A stretch of DNA of 64,000 bases from Acinetobacter pittii ATCC 19004 = CIP 70.29 (GCF_000369045.1 NZ_KB849786.1:76117-140116), one strand, 5' to 3'; shown: positions 45,056-54,634, counted from the stretch's first letter. Notes: a model not told the origin generated them from the letters alone. Translations and numbers: made by a program.

Positions 45056-45778
45056 TTATTGTGGTCTTGCAACATCACCACTTAAAGCTTCAGGTAACTC
45101 AAGAACTTGAAGTCCTAACTCTTGTAGAGCAGCAGGTTTAGCAACAACTAAAGCAAGATAGCTTTCATCATTTGCAATACTATTGACGACTTCAACATCG
45201 TTATTTAATTGAGTTGCTGAAGCAGGCGCTTCACCTGTGCCTTGTACAAGATGTAACCAGTGTTTTGGTTTTGCTTTAAACCAAAGACGCGCCACAATTT
45301 CCTGACCTAAGTAACAACCTTTGTCGTAATTGACGCCTTCACGTTGATGTAAACGCAATTCTTGGGGCTGGAATTCATGTTCAGTAGCCTGTGTAATCCA
45401 AGCTTGACCAGTCATAATGGCTTGTTTTTGCCATTCTGAAATATCAGTTTCAGCAGTAGTGAATTCAGTTTGATGATTCACAACTTTTGGGAACACAGCG
45501 CCTTGTTCACTTAAGGTCATTTTTGAAAAGGCGCCATATTTTTTAATGTGCTTGGCAAACTCTTCAGCTTGATCTTGAGTAACTACAATTTCAAAACTTT
45601 CAGGATTCATCTTCTTTAGCCATAAGCCAAAATGAATACGACCTTTAAGATCACAAATAGCTGTATAGCGAGTTTCATTTTCAGCTAAACGTTCAGTATC
45701 TACAGTAACTTGGCCTTGTAAAAACTTTTGTGCATCTACACCGTTTAAAGCATATGAGGAGAAAGCGAGCAGACTCAT
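45056..45778 (-). CDS. ygfZ: Folate-binding YgfZ family protein
   Basis: A 240-aa GcvT-fold protein. The diagnostic motif KGCYLGQEIVARLWFKAKPKHW contains the essential Cys of YgfZ. It is shorter than E. coli YgfZ (326 aa), the N-terminal part being compact. YgfZ uses tetrahydrofolate in the repair or assembly of certain Fe-S enzymes such as MiaB. The start is an ATG with a weak GAG upstream; an in-frame TTG 18 bases earlier is less likely. Monocistronic. Confidence 0.88.
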   Translation of the reverse strand: MSLLAFSSYALNGVDAQKFLQGQVTVDTERLAENETRYTAICDLKGRIHFGLWLKKMNPESFEIVVTQDQAEEFAKHIKKYGAFSKMTLSEQGAVFPKVVNHQTEFTTAETDISEWQKQAIMTGQAWITQATEHEFQPQELRLHQREGVNYDKGCYLGQEIVARLWFKAKPKHWLHLVQGTGEAPASATQLNNDVEVVNSIANDESYLALVVAKPAALQELGLQVLELPEALSGDVARPQ

Positions 45779-45995
45779 GATTAATCTCAAATTCAATATG
45801 TTTCTTTATGATTGCTGACTATTTTGCTCCATTTTTACTAAAAAATCAGCCATAGTTTTCGTAATTTGAGTTTGTCCTGAAGCTGGCTTTTTTGTTTAAA
45901 AAAACACCAAAAATATACGTTCGGATAAATCGGAAGGTTTAAGCTAATAGCCATAATTTCAATAATTTTAAGGAAATTAAAATAAGGAGAATATG

Positions 45996-46445
45996 ATGGC
46001 AACAGGTACAGTGAAATTTCATCGCGTGTTTAAGGCACCAGCCGAGCGAGTCTATCGTGCATTTTTAGATCCAGATGCTTTAGTCAAGTGGTTACCGCCC
46101 CACGGTTTTACTGCGAAAGTTCATAGTTTTGATGCAAATGTTGGTGGCTCATACAAAATGAGTTTTACCAATTTTTCAACAGGTTCAACCCATGCTTTTG
46201 GCGGAACATATGTGGAATTAGTTCCAAATGAACTAATTCGCTACAACGATCAATTCGATGACCCAAATTTACCCGGGACTATGCAGGTTACTATTACATT
46301 AAAAAGCGTATTGGTAGGTACAGAAGTGCATATTACGCAAGAAGGAATACCTGAAGTTATTCCTGTGGAAGCCTGCTATTTAGGGTGGCAAGAATCCCTA
46401 TCTTTGCTTACCTTATTGATTGAAGCTGAAATTCCAGATCAATAA
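45996..46445 (+). CDS. SRPBCC/AHSA1-domain protein
   Basis: A 149-aa START-like (SRPBCC) protein of the AHSA1 group: FHRVFKAPAERVYRAFLDPDALVKWLPPHGF at the start and the C-terminal LGWQESLSLLTLLIEAE helix. The hydrophobic cavity of this fold usually binds lipophilic ligands; the role is unknown. AAGGAGA is spaced correctly for the second of two adjacent ATGs, which I used. It is convergent with the rut operon. Confidence 0.87.
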   Translation: MATGTVKFHRVFKAPAERVYRAFLDPDALVKWLPPHGFTAKVHSFDANVGGSYKMSFTNFSTGSTHAFGGTYVELVPNELIRYNDQFDDPNLPGTMQVTITLKSVLVGTEVHITQEGIPEVIPVEACYLGWQESLSLLTLLIEAEIPDQ

Positions 46446-46463
46446 AGTTACTCTGCTTTTCTT

Positions 46464-46496
46464 ATAAAAAAGAGTAGGTCGTATGACCTACTCTTA
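46464..46496 (-). terminator. Terminator of the rutABCFG operon
   Basis: AAGAGTAGGTC, loop GTAT, GACCTACTCTT. The stem overlaps the stop of the last gene, and on the minus strand it is followed by TTTTTTATAAG. Confidence 0.88.
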
Positions 46497-47366
46497 ACAT
46501 AGTTCTAGTTGGTTTTGTTGTTCCAATAGCTTAACTATGGCTGAAAAATCGACTTGTTGTGCATCGGGTTTGGAAACCTGATTAAACTGTTGCTGAATAA
46601 GACTAAAAGCTGGAAGTTCCAAATTATTTTGAGTAACGAGATTTAGTGCAATTCCAATATCCTTTTGTAATAAATCTAATGCAAAAGTTTTTTCAAATTT
46701 GCGGTTTAAAATACGTTGCATCATGATATGTTCTGAAACATTACTTTTGCCACTAGAGTGGTTAATACAGTTCATTGCGGAGTGTAAATTTACACCTTGA
46801 GATTTAAGGATACTTAATCCCTCTGCCAACGCCCAAAGATGTGTTGCCATTAATGTGTTATTGATGGCTTTTACTGCAAAGGCAGCACCACTTTCGCCGA
46901 CATATTCAACTAAATTAGCAAATGCTTGAATGATTGGTTTTGCTTTTTTAAAAGCAGACTCGTCACCTCCGACCATTACCGTGAGAGTTCCTCGTTCAGC
47001 TCCAATCGTTTGTCCTGAAACTGGTGCATCTAAATAATCAACTCCACTTAATTTGAGCTGTTGGCTGAGTTTTCTTGCAGTCTCTGGCACACCGCTAGTG
47101 CAATCCACCCAAATACAGCCTTGTTTTAGTTGAGAATTCGCAATTAAATTTTCTACATCTTGGCTAGTCGGTAGGCATGAAAAGATAATATCTGCTTGTA
47201 GAGCTTGTGTCAGGTCTACAGCCTCCGTACCAAAGGTTTGTTCATGTTGCTTTGCTTTAGCAAAAGTACGATTCCAAACATAGACTTGGTTACATACTTG
47301 GGTTAAATGGGAAGCCATGTGCCATCCCATTGCACCTAAACCGATAAATGAAACACTTTGAATCAA
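46494..47366 (-). CDS. 3-hydroxyisobutyrate dehydrogenase-family reductase in rut operon
   Basis: A 290-aa beta-hydroxyacid dehydrogenase. The NAD(P) motif GLGAMG is at 9-14, the substrate loop DAPVSGQTIGAERGTLTVMVGG is at 113-134, and catalytic Lys166 sits in VKAINNTLMATH. Family members reduce tartronate or malonate semialdehyde, or oxidise 3-hydroxyacids. It begins 15 bases after rutG and shares its transcript. Uracil breakdown yields malonic semialdehyde, so reduction to 3-hydroxypropionate is a plausible job, parallel or accessory to RutE. That is inference from context. Confidence 0.85.
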   Translation of the reverse strand: MIQSVSFIGLGAMGWHMASHLTQVCNQVYVWNRTFAKAKQHEQTFGTEAVDLTQALQADIIFSCLPTSQDVENLIANSQLKQGCIWVDCTSGVPETARKLSQQLKLSGVDYLDAPVSGQTIGAERGTLTVMVGGDESAFKKAKPIIQAFANLVEYVGESGAAFAVKAINNTLMATHLWALAEGLSILKSQGVNLHSAMNCINHSSGKSNVSEHIMMQRILNRKFEKTFALDLLQKDIGIALNLVTQNNLELPAFSLIQQQFNQVSKPDAQQVDFSAIVKLLEQQNQLELC

Positions 47367-47381
47367 GGGGTTTCTCCAGAA

Positions 47382-48734
47382 TTAGAGATGTGGGACAGAA
47401 TTAAGCGGTTCTACTGATTTTTCAAGAGATTGACTTTCAGATTTTTCTGTTCTGTTGAGTAATAGGTTAAGCACAATTGCTGCAAGTGTCGCAGTTCCAA
47501 TACCCCCTAGGTCAAATGGCCCAATATGTAGACTTAAATTACCAGCGCCCATAATCAGGCTGACTGCTGCAATAATTAAAGTACTATTTTTGGTGAAATC
47601 AACTTTGTTATCGATCCAAATTTTTGCTCCAGCCACAGTAATTAAACCAAAGACAACAATGGATGCACCGCCTAATAAAGCGACAGGGATGGTACTAATG
47701 ATTGCTCCAAATTTAGGAGATAGACCGAGTAGAATTGCAAATAGTCCCGCAACCACAAAAATAGTCGTTGAATAGACTTTAGTTACAGCCATTACTCCAA
47801 TATTTTCAGCATAAGTCGTCATCCCTGTACCACCAACAGAAGCTGATAAACTTGTACAGATACCATCTGCAAAAAAAGCACGCCCCATATATGGCGATAA
47901 ATTACGTTCTGTCATGGCAGAAACCGCTTTAAAATGTCCCAAGTTTTCAGCGACTAAAATAAGCGCAACAGGTGCAATCAATAAAATAGCTTTGGCATTA
48001 AAAACAGGTGAGTGAAAAGTGGGTAGGCCAAACCATGCAGCTTGACTGATTGTATTAAAATCGATGGGTTTGCCTAACCCTAAGATATTGGTGAGTAGAA
48101 AATAAATAAAATAAGCACTGATGAGCCCGATGAGTAATAGAAGGCGGCGAATCATACCTCTTGTAAAAACAGCAACAGCACTAATGCATAAAATGGTAAT
48201 GACTGCCATCCACGTGTCAAAGCTATTTGTCGAAACGCTTTTAATTGTTACAGGTGCAAGGTTTAAACCAATAATCATGACAATTGCACCAGTGACCACG
48301 GGTGGCATGAGTTTTTCAATCCATGCAGTTCCAGTTTTCATGACAATTAAACCGATGCATGCATAAATCAAACCGCAAATGATTGTACCGCCCAGCGCCA
48401 CAGCTAAATTGGGATTTGATCCAACCCCTGCATAGCCTGTTGCTGCTGCGACTGCGCCAATAAAGGCGAAGCTTGATCCGAGATAGCTAGGCATACGCCC
48501 ACCTGTAATTAAAAAGAACAAGATGGTGCCAATACCAGTAATAAAAATGGTGAGGTTCGGATCAAAGCCCATGAGTAACGGAGCTAAAACAGTTGCTCCG
48601 AACATAGCAAAAGCATGTTGTAACCCCAAAACAATACTTTTACCAGGAGGGAGATATTCATCAATTTGTACGGGAGTTTCTAAATTACCTGTGTGCGGCT
48701 TAAATTTAGGAAACCAAGATTCTTTTGTTCGCAT
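47382..48734 (-). CDS. rutG: Uracil permease RutG
   Basis: A 450-aa NCS2 transporter. PPGKSIVLGLQHAFAMFGATVLAP is the UraA/RutG start, and the Glu in VAENLGHFKAVSAMTERN and Gly-Gly-Thr in SVGGTGMTTYAENIGVMAVTKVYS match the uracil transporters rather than XanQ. It imports uracil (and thymine) with protons for the Rut pathway. It lies between rutF and the dehydrogenase gene in the rut operon. Confidence 0.93.
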   Translation of the reverse strand: MRTKESWFPKFKPHTGNLETPVQIDEYLPPGKSIVLGLQHAFAMFGATVLAPLLMGFDPNLTIFITGIGTILFFLITGGRMPSYLGSSFAFIGAVAAATGYAGVGSNPNLAVALGGTIICGLIYACIGLIVMKTGTAWIEKLMPPVVTGAIVMIIGLNLAPVTIKSVSTNSFDTWMAVITILCISAVAVFTRGMIRRLLLLIGLISAYFIYFLLTNILGLGKPIDFNTISQAAWFGLPTFHSPVFNAKAILLIAPVALILVAENLGHFKAVSAMTERNLSPYMGRAFFADGICTSLSASVGGTGMTTYAENIGVMAVTKVYSTTIFVVAGLFAILLGLSPKFGAIISTIPVALLGGASIVVFGLITVAGAKIWIDNKVDFTKNSTLIIAAVSLIMGAGNLSLHIGPFDLGGIGTATLAAIVLNLLLNRTEKSESQSLEKSVEPLNSVPHL

Positions 48735-48765
48735 AACAGATCCTCTTTTTCATTTTTTATCTGCA

Positions 48766-49326
48766 TTAGCATGCTGTTTGTAATTCGCAATAACTGCGGT
48801 TGAAGTACATAAGTGCATTAAGTCCACTTTGGTGTTTCATTGCTTTGACCGCACAAAATAAGACATCATGACTACCGATACTCATGCTTTGTACAATTTC
48901 ACAATCAAATGACACCAAGGCCTCATTCAAAATCGGAGAACCAGTGAGTAGCTTGCTCCATTCCCCATGGGCAAAGCGTTCTGGCATTGGTGTTTTTCCG
49001 CCGAATATTGTAGATAGCGTACTTTGATGGGCAGCTAAAGTATTGACACAAAGCACCTCGTTTTGTTTAAAAGTATTAAACACAGATGCTGAGCGATTGA
49101 GACAAACCAATAGTGTCGGTGGTGTATCGGTTACGCTACATACAGCGGAGGCTGTAAAGCCAGCCTGTCCCGCAGGTCCATCTGTCGTGATGACATTCAC
49201 TGCTGCTCCAAGATTTGCCATGCCTTGTCTAAAAGTATGCTGATCTACTTCTAAGTGTGTTGAGCATGTTTGAGCCTGCTGAATAGCAGATGGAGTTAAA
49301 ACCTGTTTCTCTTCTCTTTTTTGCAT
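48766..49326 (-). CDS. rutF: NADH:FMN reductase RutF
   Basis: A 186-aa flavin reductase-like protein (HpaC family). [44 protein letters not shown] is the FMN-binding core and VLFCAVKAM the conserved late strand. It supplies reduced FMN to the RutA oxygenase. The start used has GGAGAG five bases upstream; a further in-frame ATG would add ten residues. Confidence 0.93.
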   Translation of the reverse strand: MQKREEKQVLTPSAIQQAQTCSTHLEVDQHTFRQGMANLGAAVNVITTDGPAGQAGFTASAVCSVTDTPPTLLVCLNRSASVFNTFKQNEVLCVNTLAAHQSTLSTIFGGKTPMPERFAHGEWSKLLTGSPILNEALVSFDCEIVQSMSIGSHDVLFCAVKAMKHQSGLNALMYFNRSYCELQTAC

Positions 49327-49422
49327 GATTGCTCTCCAACCCCAATGCATGATCATTACAATGAATCGAGGCTAAAACATCACATCAGTTATGATGCTGA
49401 AGGTTTTTATCAGTGACATCGT

Positions 49423-49806
49423 TTATCCCACATGGGCAATCGATGCAATTTCAATTAAGGCATCAGGTTTCACCAAGCCGCACTGGATACAAAAGCGAGC
49501 AGGTTTGTCACCCGGAAAATATTCTGCATATACCGTATTTACTGCGCTATAGTCGGCCCAATCTTTAATGAAAATGGAATTGAACGTTACGTCATCCATG
49601 GTGCCACCCGCAGTTTCAATCACTTTTTTGATTGTTTCTAAAATATGGCGAGTTTGTCCTGCAGCATCACCAATACAAACCACATTATTATTTTCATCAA
49701 AAGCCAATGTGCCTGAGACATACACAATATTGTCTGCTTTGGTTGCAGGAACATAGGGTGCAAGTGGTGCCGATGTTCCTTCAGGAATAACAACTTGTTT
49801 AGACAT
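49423..49806 (-). CDS. rutC: 3-aminoacrylate deaminase RutC
   Basis: A 128-aa RidA/YjgF-family protein. [41 protein letters not shown] and [26 protein letters not shown] match the family, including the Arg that binds the substrate carboxylate. It speeds hydrolysis of 3-aminoacrylate to malonic semialdehyde and ammonia in uracil breakdown. GGAGC lies at the proper distance; the longer reading would begin at a TTG. Confidence 0.93.
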   Translation of the reverse strand: MSKQVVIPEGTSAPLAPYVPATKADNIVYVSGTLAFDENNNVVCIGDAAGQTRHILETIKKVIETAGGTMDDVTFNSIFIKDWADYSAVNTVYAEYFPGDKPARFCIQCGLVKPDALIEIASIAHVG

Positions 49807-49851
49807 AAGATGCTCCAAATCAAAAAATTTAGATAAAATTAAATGTATGAA

Positions 49852-50604
49852 TTAGGCAGATTGCTGTAGCAATGTTGATGCCGAATTAAAGGCTTTAATG
49901 AAACTATTGGTGTCAGATACCCAGCCAAAAAAAGTTTTAATGTTATATAGGGCTGCGTCGTGAGCTTCTTGAGGTCCGGCTTGATAGCAAGCATCTTTAA
50001 GTGCAACACCGAAATATTCCAAAAAGAAACCATCACGTAAGGTCGACTCGACACAGACGTTGGTAGCAATACCAACGAAGACTAAATTACGAATGCCACG
50101 GGCACGTAAAATGCTGTCGAGCGCCGTGTTAAAGAAACCGCTATAACGTGGCTTTTCAATAATGATGTCTTGTGGAAGTGGTTGTAACTCATCAATTAAA
50201 GCAAAGTCCCAACCACCTTTAGATAAAAGTTGGCCTTGTAACTCAGGCTGTTTACGCATGGTTTTTAAAGCATTGGATTTATGAAAATTTGGTGAACCTA
50301 AACCACCAGCTTCGACGTAGTTTTTATCCCAACCATTTTGAAAATAGATGACCTGAATCCCTGCACTATGTGCAGCATCGATCGCCTTTTTAATATTTTC
50401 GACTACGGGTTTAGTCTTTGAGACATCAAAACCTGCTAAATCTAAATACCCACCTAAAGAGGTGTAAGCATTTTGCATATCAATGACAACAAGCGCAGTT
50501 TGTTCTGCTGCTAATTGAATATGTTCAGGTTCGGCTTTCAACACTTTGCCTGTACCAATCTGCGCCGTGAATTCTGCACATACAATATTAGACATTTCAT
50601 TCAT
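49852..50604 (-). CDS. rutB: Ureidoacrylate amidohydrolase RutB
   Basis: A 250-aa isochorismatase-like hydrolase. The catalytic triad is the Asp in VVIDMQNAY, the Lys in [13 protein letters not shown] and the Cys in [16 protein letters not shown]. It hydrolyses peroxyureidoacrylate/ureidoacrylate to aminoacrylate, CO2 and ammonia. The ATG overlaps the rutA stop (ATGA) and has GGAGAAAAG upstream. A second ATG three codons later is possible. Confidence 0.94.
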   Translation of the reverse strand: MNEMSNIVCAEFTAQIGTGKVLKAEPEHIQLAAEQTALVVIDMQNAYTSLGGYLDLAGFDVSKTKPVVENIKKAIDAAHSAGIQVIYFQNGWDKNYVEAGGLGSPNFHKSNALKTMRKQPELQGQLLSKGGWDFALIDELQPLPQDIIIEKPRYSGFFNTALDSILRARGIRNLVFVGIATNVCVESTLRDGFFLEYFGVALKDACYQAGPQEAHDAALYNIKTFFGWVSDTNSFIKAFNSASTLLQQSA

Positions 50605-51719
50605 GCACTTTTCTCCAAAACAGTTAGTTCTGCTTGCTCTGTCAGTTCGGTAACGACACTTTCACGACATTTCATGAGCGGTTGAATGCGTTGACCAAAA
50701 TCTTCTACGCCTTGTAAAAAGTCATCAAAGGTCAACAAAATTCCCTCTGTCCCTTTAATCTCGGAAATTTGATCAAGCATTTTTGCGACATTTTTAAAAG
50801 AGCCAACAATGGTGCCCATATTGATATTGACGGGAGAAACGCTAGAGGCCATGTGGCGAATATTGGTGTCAGTGCCAGACACTTTATCTTTTGCACCTTG
50901 GTCTTGTAGCCAACGAATAGCTTCCATGTCCGCACCGTCGTTATAGTGTTGCCACTTCTGCATTGCAGCTTCATCTGTTTCGGCAGCAATTACCATAAAC
51001 AACACATAGGTCTGTACATTGCGTCCAGTTTTGTCAGTTTGAGCTTTTAAGCGATCATTAATTTCGGCATAGGCTGTCGGTGTGTTTAAACCTTTTCCGA
51101 AAACAAAGTTGTAGTCAGCATATTTTGCGGAAAAAGCTAAACCAGCATCTGATTGTCCTGCACAGATAATTTTCATATCAGCTTGAGGCTGTGGTTTGAC
51201 CTGACAATCATTCATCTGGAAGAACTCGCCTTTTAGGTCTGATTTTCCGGTTGCCCAAAGTTCACGTAAAACTTCGACATACTCAGATAAGTAGCCATAG
51301 CGCTTAGCAAAATATTCATCGCCAGGCCACATACCCATTTGGGAATATTCAGGCATTTGCCATCCGGTCACGACGTTTAGTCCAAAGCGACCGTTGGAAA
51401 TCGAATCTATGGTGGATGCCATACGTGCCACAATTGCAGGAGGCATGACTAGTGTTGCAGCAGTTGCATAAATTTGAATTTTACTGGTGACAGCAGCGAG
51501 ACCTGCCATGAGGGTAAATGTTTCAAGGTTATAGTCCCAAAACTCAGTTTTTCCGCCAAAACCACGCAACTTAATCATGGAAAGGGCAAAGTCAAAACCG
51601 TAGTGTTCAGCACGTTGTACAATTTGTTTGTTTAACTCAAAGGTAGGTTTATATTGCGGTGCATTTTCTGAAAGCAGCCAGCCATTATTTCCAATTGGAC
51701 AAAAAACGCCGATCTTCAT
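50601..51719 (-). CDS. rutA: Uracil monooxygenase RutA
   Basis: A 372-aa flavin-dependent bacterial luciferase-like monooxygenase. Motifs: [41 protein letters not shown] and [21 protein letters not shown]. It opens the uracil ring between N3 and C4 with O2 and FMNH2 from RutF. GGGGA lies upstream of the ATG. It is the first gene of a six-gene unit (rutA-B-C-F-G-dehydrogenase), and a palindromic operator lies about 155 bases upstream. Confidence 0.95.
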   Translation of the reverse strand: MKIGVFCPIGNNGWLLSENAPQYKPTFELNKQIVQRAEHYGFDFALSMIKLRGFGGKTEFWDYNLETFTLMAGLAAVTSKIQIYATAATLVMPPAIVARMASTIDSISNGRFGLNVVTGWQMPEYSQMGMWPGDEYFAKRYGYLSEYVEVLRELWATGKSDLKGEFFQMNDCQVKPQPQADMKIICAGQSDAGLAFSAKYADYNFVFGKGLNTPTAYAEINDRLKAQTDKTGRNVQTYVLFMVIAAETDEAAMQKWQHYNDGADMEAIRWLQDQGAKDKVSGTDTNIRHMASSVSPVNINMGTIVGSFKNVAKMLDQISEIKGTEGILLTFDDFLQGVEDFGQRIQPLMKCRESVVTELTEQAELTVLEKSA

Positions 51720-51851
51720 CTTGATTCCCCATCGTGAGTTTAGGAAGTCGAACTGAAAGTTATAAAAGATATAACCTTCAGTATTTGTTTGCGTTTTTAA
51801 TAATGCATAGTGCGTGCCAACTTTAATATTTATATATTTATCAATGTATTG

Positions 51852-51890
51852 AATTTATTGTTTGGTATAATTTTTATCAAATGGTAAAAA
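51852..51890 (-). promoter_or_regulatory. RutR-like operator and promoter of rutABCFG
   Basis: TTTTTATCA-AA-TGGTAAAAA (51871-51890) is a palindrome with one mismatch, of the form TTNACCA-NN-TGGTNAA known for E. coli RutR. It partly covers a minus-strand -35-like TTGATA (51875-51880), which is 17 bases from TAAATT (51852-51857). An adjacent half-site TTTGGTA gives a second, weaker inverted repeat. The same palindrome occurs at rutD. Confidence 0.55.
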
Positions 51891-51998
51891 ATAATGCGAT
51901 TATGCACCAAGGAGGAACTAACTTGCTTCATTGTGCATCATTTGATCAATTTTACTTTTGGAGTGTGTATGACATCCAATTTTATAAAACAGCAGAAC

Positions 51999-52023
51999 AA
52001 AAAAAGGCGACATTGAAGTCGCC
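51999..52023 (-). terminator. Terminator after rutDE
   Basis: GGCGAC, loop ATTGAA, GTCGCC, with a run of seven Ts on the minus strand. It separates the rutDE transcript from rutA. Confidence 0.9.
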
Positions 52024-52078
52024 GTGTAGAACTAAAGTATTTCTCTTTTGAGATTGAAGAGGGTGTTATGGACTTAAC

Positions 52079-52666
52079 TCATTCCACTCGACAAGCCTCC
52101 TCAAAATTTAAACGGGGAAGGCGTGTATAAACTTTCTGAGGGTCGCCATAGCCGATGTTAATGATAAGATTAATATGATGATTTGTCCCTGCAAAAAATA
52201 GCTCATCAACTTGTTTCGCATCAAAACCAGACATTGGACCAGTATCTAAACCTAAACTACGGCATGCCATAATTAAATATGCAGCTTGCAATGAACTATT
52301 ACGAAAGGCAGTTTCATGTGCTTCGGCTTCACTTGATGTAAACCATGATTTTGCATCAGCATACGGAAATAGTTCTGGCAGTTTGTCATAAAATTTTGCA
52401 TCGGTTGCAACCAAAACAGTGACAGGAGCTGTCATCGTCTTTTCTACATTGCCAGACGACAATGCTGGCTTGAGTTTTTGTTTAGCTTCAGGTGTTGTTA
52501 AAAATACAAAACGAGCAGGACTACAGTTGGCAGAAGTTGGCGCCATTTTGACCAGATCATAAATTTGTTGAATTTGCTCGGGGCTGACGGCTTTATCTAA
52601 CCACGTGCTGTGGGTTCTAGCTTCTAAAAAGAGTTGATCTAACATATTTAATGTTTTTGCATTCAT
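52079..52666 (-). CDS. rutE: Malonic semialdehyde reductase RutE
   Basis: A 195-aa nitroreductase-fold flavoprotein. [41 protein letters not shown] and the late [20 protein letters not shown] match RutE/YdfG-type reductases of the nitroreductase family. It reduces malonic semialdehyde to 3-hydroxypropionate with NADPH. Its ATG overlaps the rutD stop (ATGA). The position upstream of rutA, with rutD, differs from the E. coli order A-B-C-D-E-F-G. Confidence 0.93.
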   Translation of the reverse strand: MNAKTLNMLDQLFLEARTHSTWLDKAVSPEQIQQIYDLVKMAPTSANCSPARFVFLTTPEAKQKLKPALSSGNVEKTMTAPVTVLVATDAKFYDKLPELFPYADAKSWFTSSEAEAHETAFRNSSLQAAYLIMACRSLGLDTGPMSGFDAKQVDELFFAGTNHHINLIINIGYGDPQKVYTRLPRLNFEEACRVE

Positions 52667-53469
52667 GATAAGGCCTTAATGCTATGGAAAAATTGAATGA
52701 AAGTTTGATTTAGTTGTTGAGATTCGATCACTGTGGAAGCATGGGCACCAGAGGGTAAAATGCAGAGTTGACCATGACCAAGTTTGGTAAAAAGATCTTG
52801 TGATTTATGTGCTGGAACTAAAAAATCATCTTGATTGGCAACGATATGAATTGCAGTGTCTTGTAGTGCTTGTACGTGCTCTGATTGTAATTGAAAGCGC
52901 ATCAATGCTTTGAGTCGTGCAAATACATTTGTCTTGGGCGGAAAACCTTGGAGCTGAATATCTTCGGTACTTTTAATGTGGCTATGATTCTGAGAAATCC
53001 ATGCTGGAGGATACAAAAATAATGCCTGTGCACGCACATAGGCTTCAGCACCTGCTGACGCTAATAATGCGATACGGGCATCAAAACATTTTTGTGTATG
53101 AGCATCTAGTTCATCCCACGCATTAATCAGTGTCAGGCTGAGCATGGTAATTGAGCTAGATTTTAGTTGCTTTGCGAGTTCCATTCCGATGATGCCACCC
53201 AAAGCATGCCCGATCATATGAAACTCATGAATTTGAAGATGTTCTAATAAGTGTAGTACTTGATTTGCCATGTCACACATATGGTAGTGTGCAGGTAATA
53301 AAGCACTGTCTTGGTGACAGCCTTCTTGGTCATAAGTCACGATGTTGAAATGCGTACTCAACGATTCAAGTTGTGGGCTCCAAAAACTAGCATGACCACC
53401 TAAGCCAGATGAGAAAATCAAATAAGGGGCGTCTTTTTGAGATGAACACGGATAAATATAATATTTCAT
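52663..53469 (-). CDS. rutD: Aminoacrylate/carbamate hydrolase RutD
   Basis: A 268-aa alpha/beta hydrolase. [19 protein letters not shown] contains the oxyanion loop, the nucleophile elbow is [11 protein letters not shown] (Ala at the usual Ser position region GHALGG, as in some RutD), and the catalytic His lies near [11 protein letters not shown]. RutD increases the rate of aminoacrylate or carbamate hydrolysis in vivo. It is the first gene of the rutDE pair. The ATG follows a RutR-like palindrome by only 2-3 bases, and no good Shine-Dalgarno is visible. Confidence 0.88.
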   Translation of the reverse strand: MKYYIYPCSSQKDAPYLIFSSGLGGHASFWSPQLESLSTHFNIVTYDQEGCHQDSALLPAHYHMCDMANQVLHLLEHLQIHEFHMIGHALGGIIGMELAKQLKSSSITMLSLTLINAWDELDAHTQKCFDARIALLASAGAEAYVRAQALFLYPPAWISQNHSHIKSTEDIQLQGFPPKTNVFARLKALMRFQLQSEHVQALQDTAIHIVANQDDFLVPAHKSQDLFTKLGHGQLCILPSGAHASTVIESQQLNQTFIQFFHSIKALS

Positions 53470-53488
53470 TTTTTACCATTTGATAAAA
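53470..53488 (-). promoter_or_regulatory. RutR-like operator at the rutD start
   Basis: TTTTACCA-TT-TGATAAAA, the same palindrome as at rutA, with 16 of 16 core bases identical when one copy is reverse-complemented. It abuts the rutD ATG, so binding would block both the start region and elongation from a promoter further upstream (a TATAAA-like -10 lies at 53510-53515 on the minus strand). Confidence 0.55.
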
Positions 53489-53631
53489 TAATGAAAAATT
53501 CAAAAGCAATTTATATGCCTGAATTAATCAGTAATGGCAAATTGAGACAATATTTAGCGCAAAAGATTTAGATTGTAGAGGAAGGCAAATCAATGTGATG
53601 ATATTTAGATTAAGCTGAGTAGGTGTCAGAA

Positions 53632-53988
53632 ATGGATATACATATTAAAAGAATTTATGAAAATGCTGAGCCCAGTGATGGAAAGTGAATTTTGGTTGAC
53701 CGTTTATGGAGTAGGGGAATTAGTAAGGAAAATGCCCATTTGGATTTGTGGCTAAAAGAAATAGCACCCTCGACAGAACTTAGAAAATGGTTTCATGCTG
53801 CAACACCAGATCATTGGCAAGAGTTTAAAGAGCGTTATTTAAAAGAGCTTGAAACCAACTCCGCCGTTGAAGAGCTACAACACATCATAGCAAAACATAC
53901 AGTTACGCTTTTATATTCAGCAAAGGATGTTGAAAACAATCACGCAATTATTTTGAAGGAATATTTATTAAGTAGAAACTTAAAATAA
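53632..53988 (+). pseudogene. DUF488 family gene with premature TGA
   Basis: From an ATG with AGGTG upstream the frame encodes MDIHIKRIYENAEPSDGK, then TGA at 53686-53688, and continues in the same frame with ILVDRLWSRGISKENAHLDLWLKEIAPSTELRKWF and on to the normal end (TLLYSAKDVENNHAIILKEYL). DUF488 (YeaO-like) proteins read DG-Y/K-R-I/V-LVDRLWPRG at this point, so the TGA most simply replaces a CGA Arg codon. Without read-through only a TTG-started 98-aa fragment remains. A sequencing error is the alternative. Confidence 0.75.
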
Positions 53989-54078
53989 TATATAAATTTT
54001 TTTTTGGTAAAAGTCTCTTATTTAAAACTTTAAAAAATGAGTCATATCTCGCATAATATACTTTTTGAGATTTTTTTC

Positions 54079-54423
54079 ATGTCTTTGCCAAACTGCCCAA
54101 AATGCCAATCAGAATATACTTACCAAGATGGCGACTTATTGATTTGTCCCGAATGTTCACATGAGTGGAAAGAGGGCGAAGTATCAGCAACTGAAGAACA
54201 AGAAATTATTAAAGATGTGAATGGAAATGTATTAGCTGATGGCGACAGCGTCACTGTAATTAAAGACTTAAAAATTAAAGGTTCATCTTCAGTCGTTAAA
54301 GTCGGTACAAAGGTAAAAACGATTCGTTTAGTTCCAGATGCAAGTGATGGCCACAATATTGATTGCAAAATTGATGGTATTGGTCAGATGAAGTTAAAAT
54401 CTGAATTTGTAAAAAAAGCTTAA
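54079..54423 (+). CDS. yjdM: Zinc-ribbon alkylphosphonate protein YjdM (PhnA)
   Basis: A 114-aa protein of the YjdM/PhnA family. The N-terminal zinc ribbon is [21 protein letters not shown], and the C-terminal KOW-like half has [29 protein letters not shown] and [13 protein letters not shown]. Despite its name it is not a phosphonoacetate hydrolase, and its function is unclear. The start is the ATG at LPNCPKC; a longer frame upstream encodes a non-conserved hydrophobic stretch. Confidence 0.9.
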   Translation: MSLPNCPKCQSEYTYQDGDLLICPECSHEWKEGEVSATEEQEIIKDVNGNVLADGDSVTVIKDLKIKGSSSVVKVGTKVKTIRLVPDASDGHNIDCKIDGIGQMKLKSEFVKKA

Positions 54424-54447
54424 ACTGTTAATTATTATTACATTTCA

Positions 54448-54478
54448 GCAGAGATATATGTCTATATCTCTGCTTTTT
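54448..54478 (+). terminator. Terminator after yjdM
   Basis: GCAGAGATATA, loop TGTC, TATATCTCTGC, then TTTTT. Confidence 0.9.
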
Positions 54479-54634
54479 AAATTCCTAACATCATTATAAT
54501 TTTATTACGAAAAAGTATAAAAAATGGACTGTTCAAGGAATATTTACGCCTTTATATTGTCATTAATAACAAATAACTTTCGTCCAGAATAATAACGAAA
54601 GTCATACCCACACCAACAAAAAAATGAGGTTTTT

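Larger units (their letters stand above)
51720..52078. other. 359-bp gap between rutA and rutE
   Basis: It holds the rutA leader, a RutR-like palindrome and promoter elements at 51852-51890, and the rutDE terminator at 51999-52023. A consensus-like AAGGAGG at 51909-51915 on the plus strand precedes a TTG-initiated 42-codon frame that I do not accept as a gene. The remainder shows no coding signal. Confidence 0.5.

Noticed and set aside
51894..52016. 40-codon ATG frame in the rutA-rutE gap
   Set aside because: It begins in the operator and runs through the rutDE terminator, with no ribosome site at the right distance.
51923..52051. TTG-started 42-codon frame after AAGGAGG in the rutA-rutE gap
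   Set aside because: The ribosome site is good, but the start is TTG, the frame crosses the rutDE terminator hairpin and the product resembles nothing. It may be a relic.
52663..53469. RutD as an inactive hydrolase because the elbow reads GHALGG
   Set aside because: The fold and context are clear, and the variation at the elbow needs a careful alignment before claiming loss of activity.
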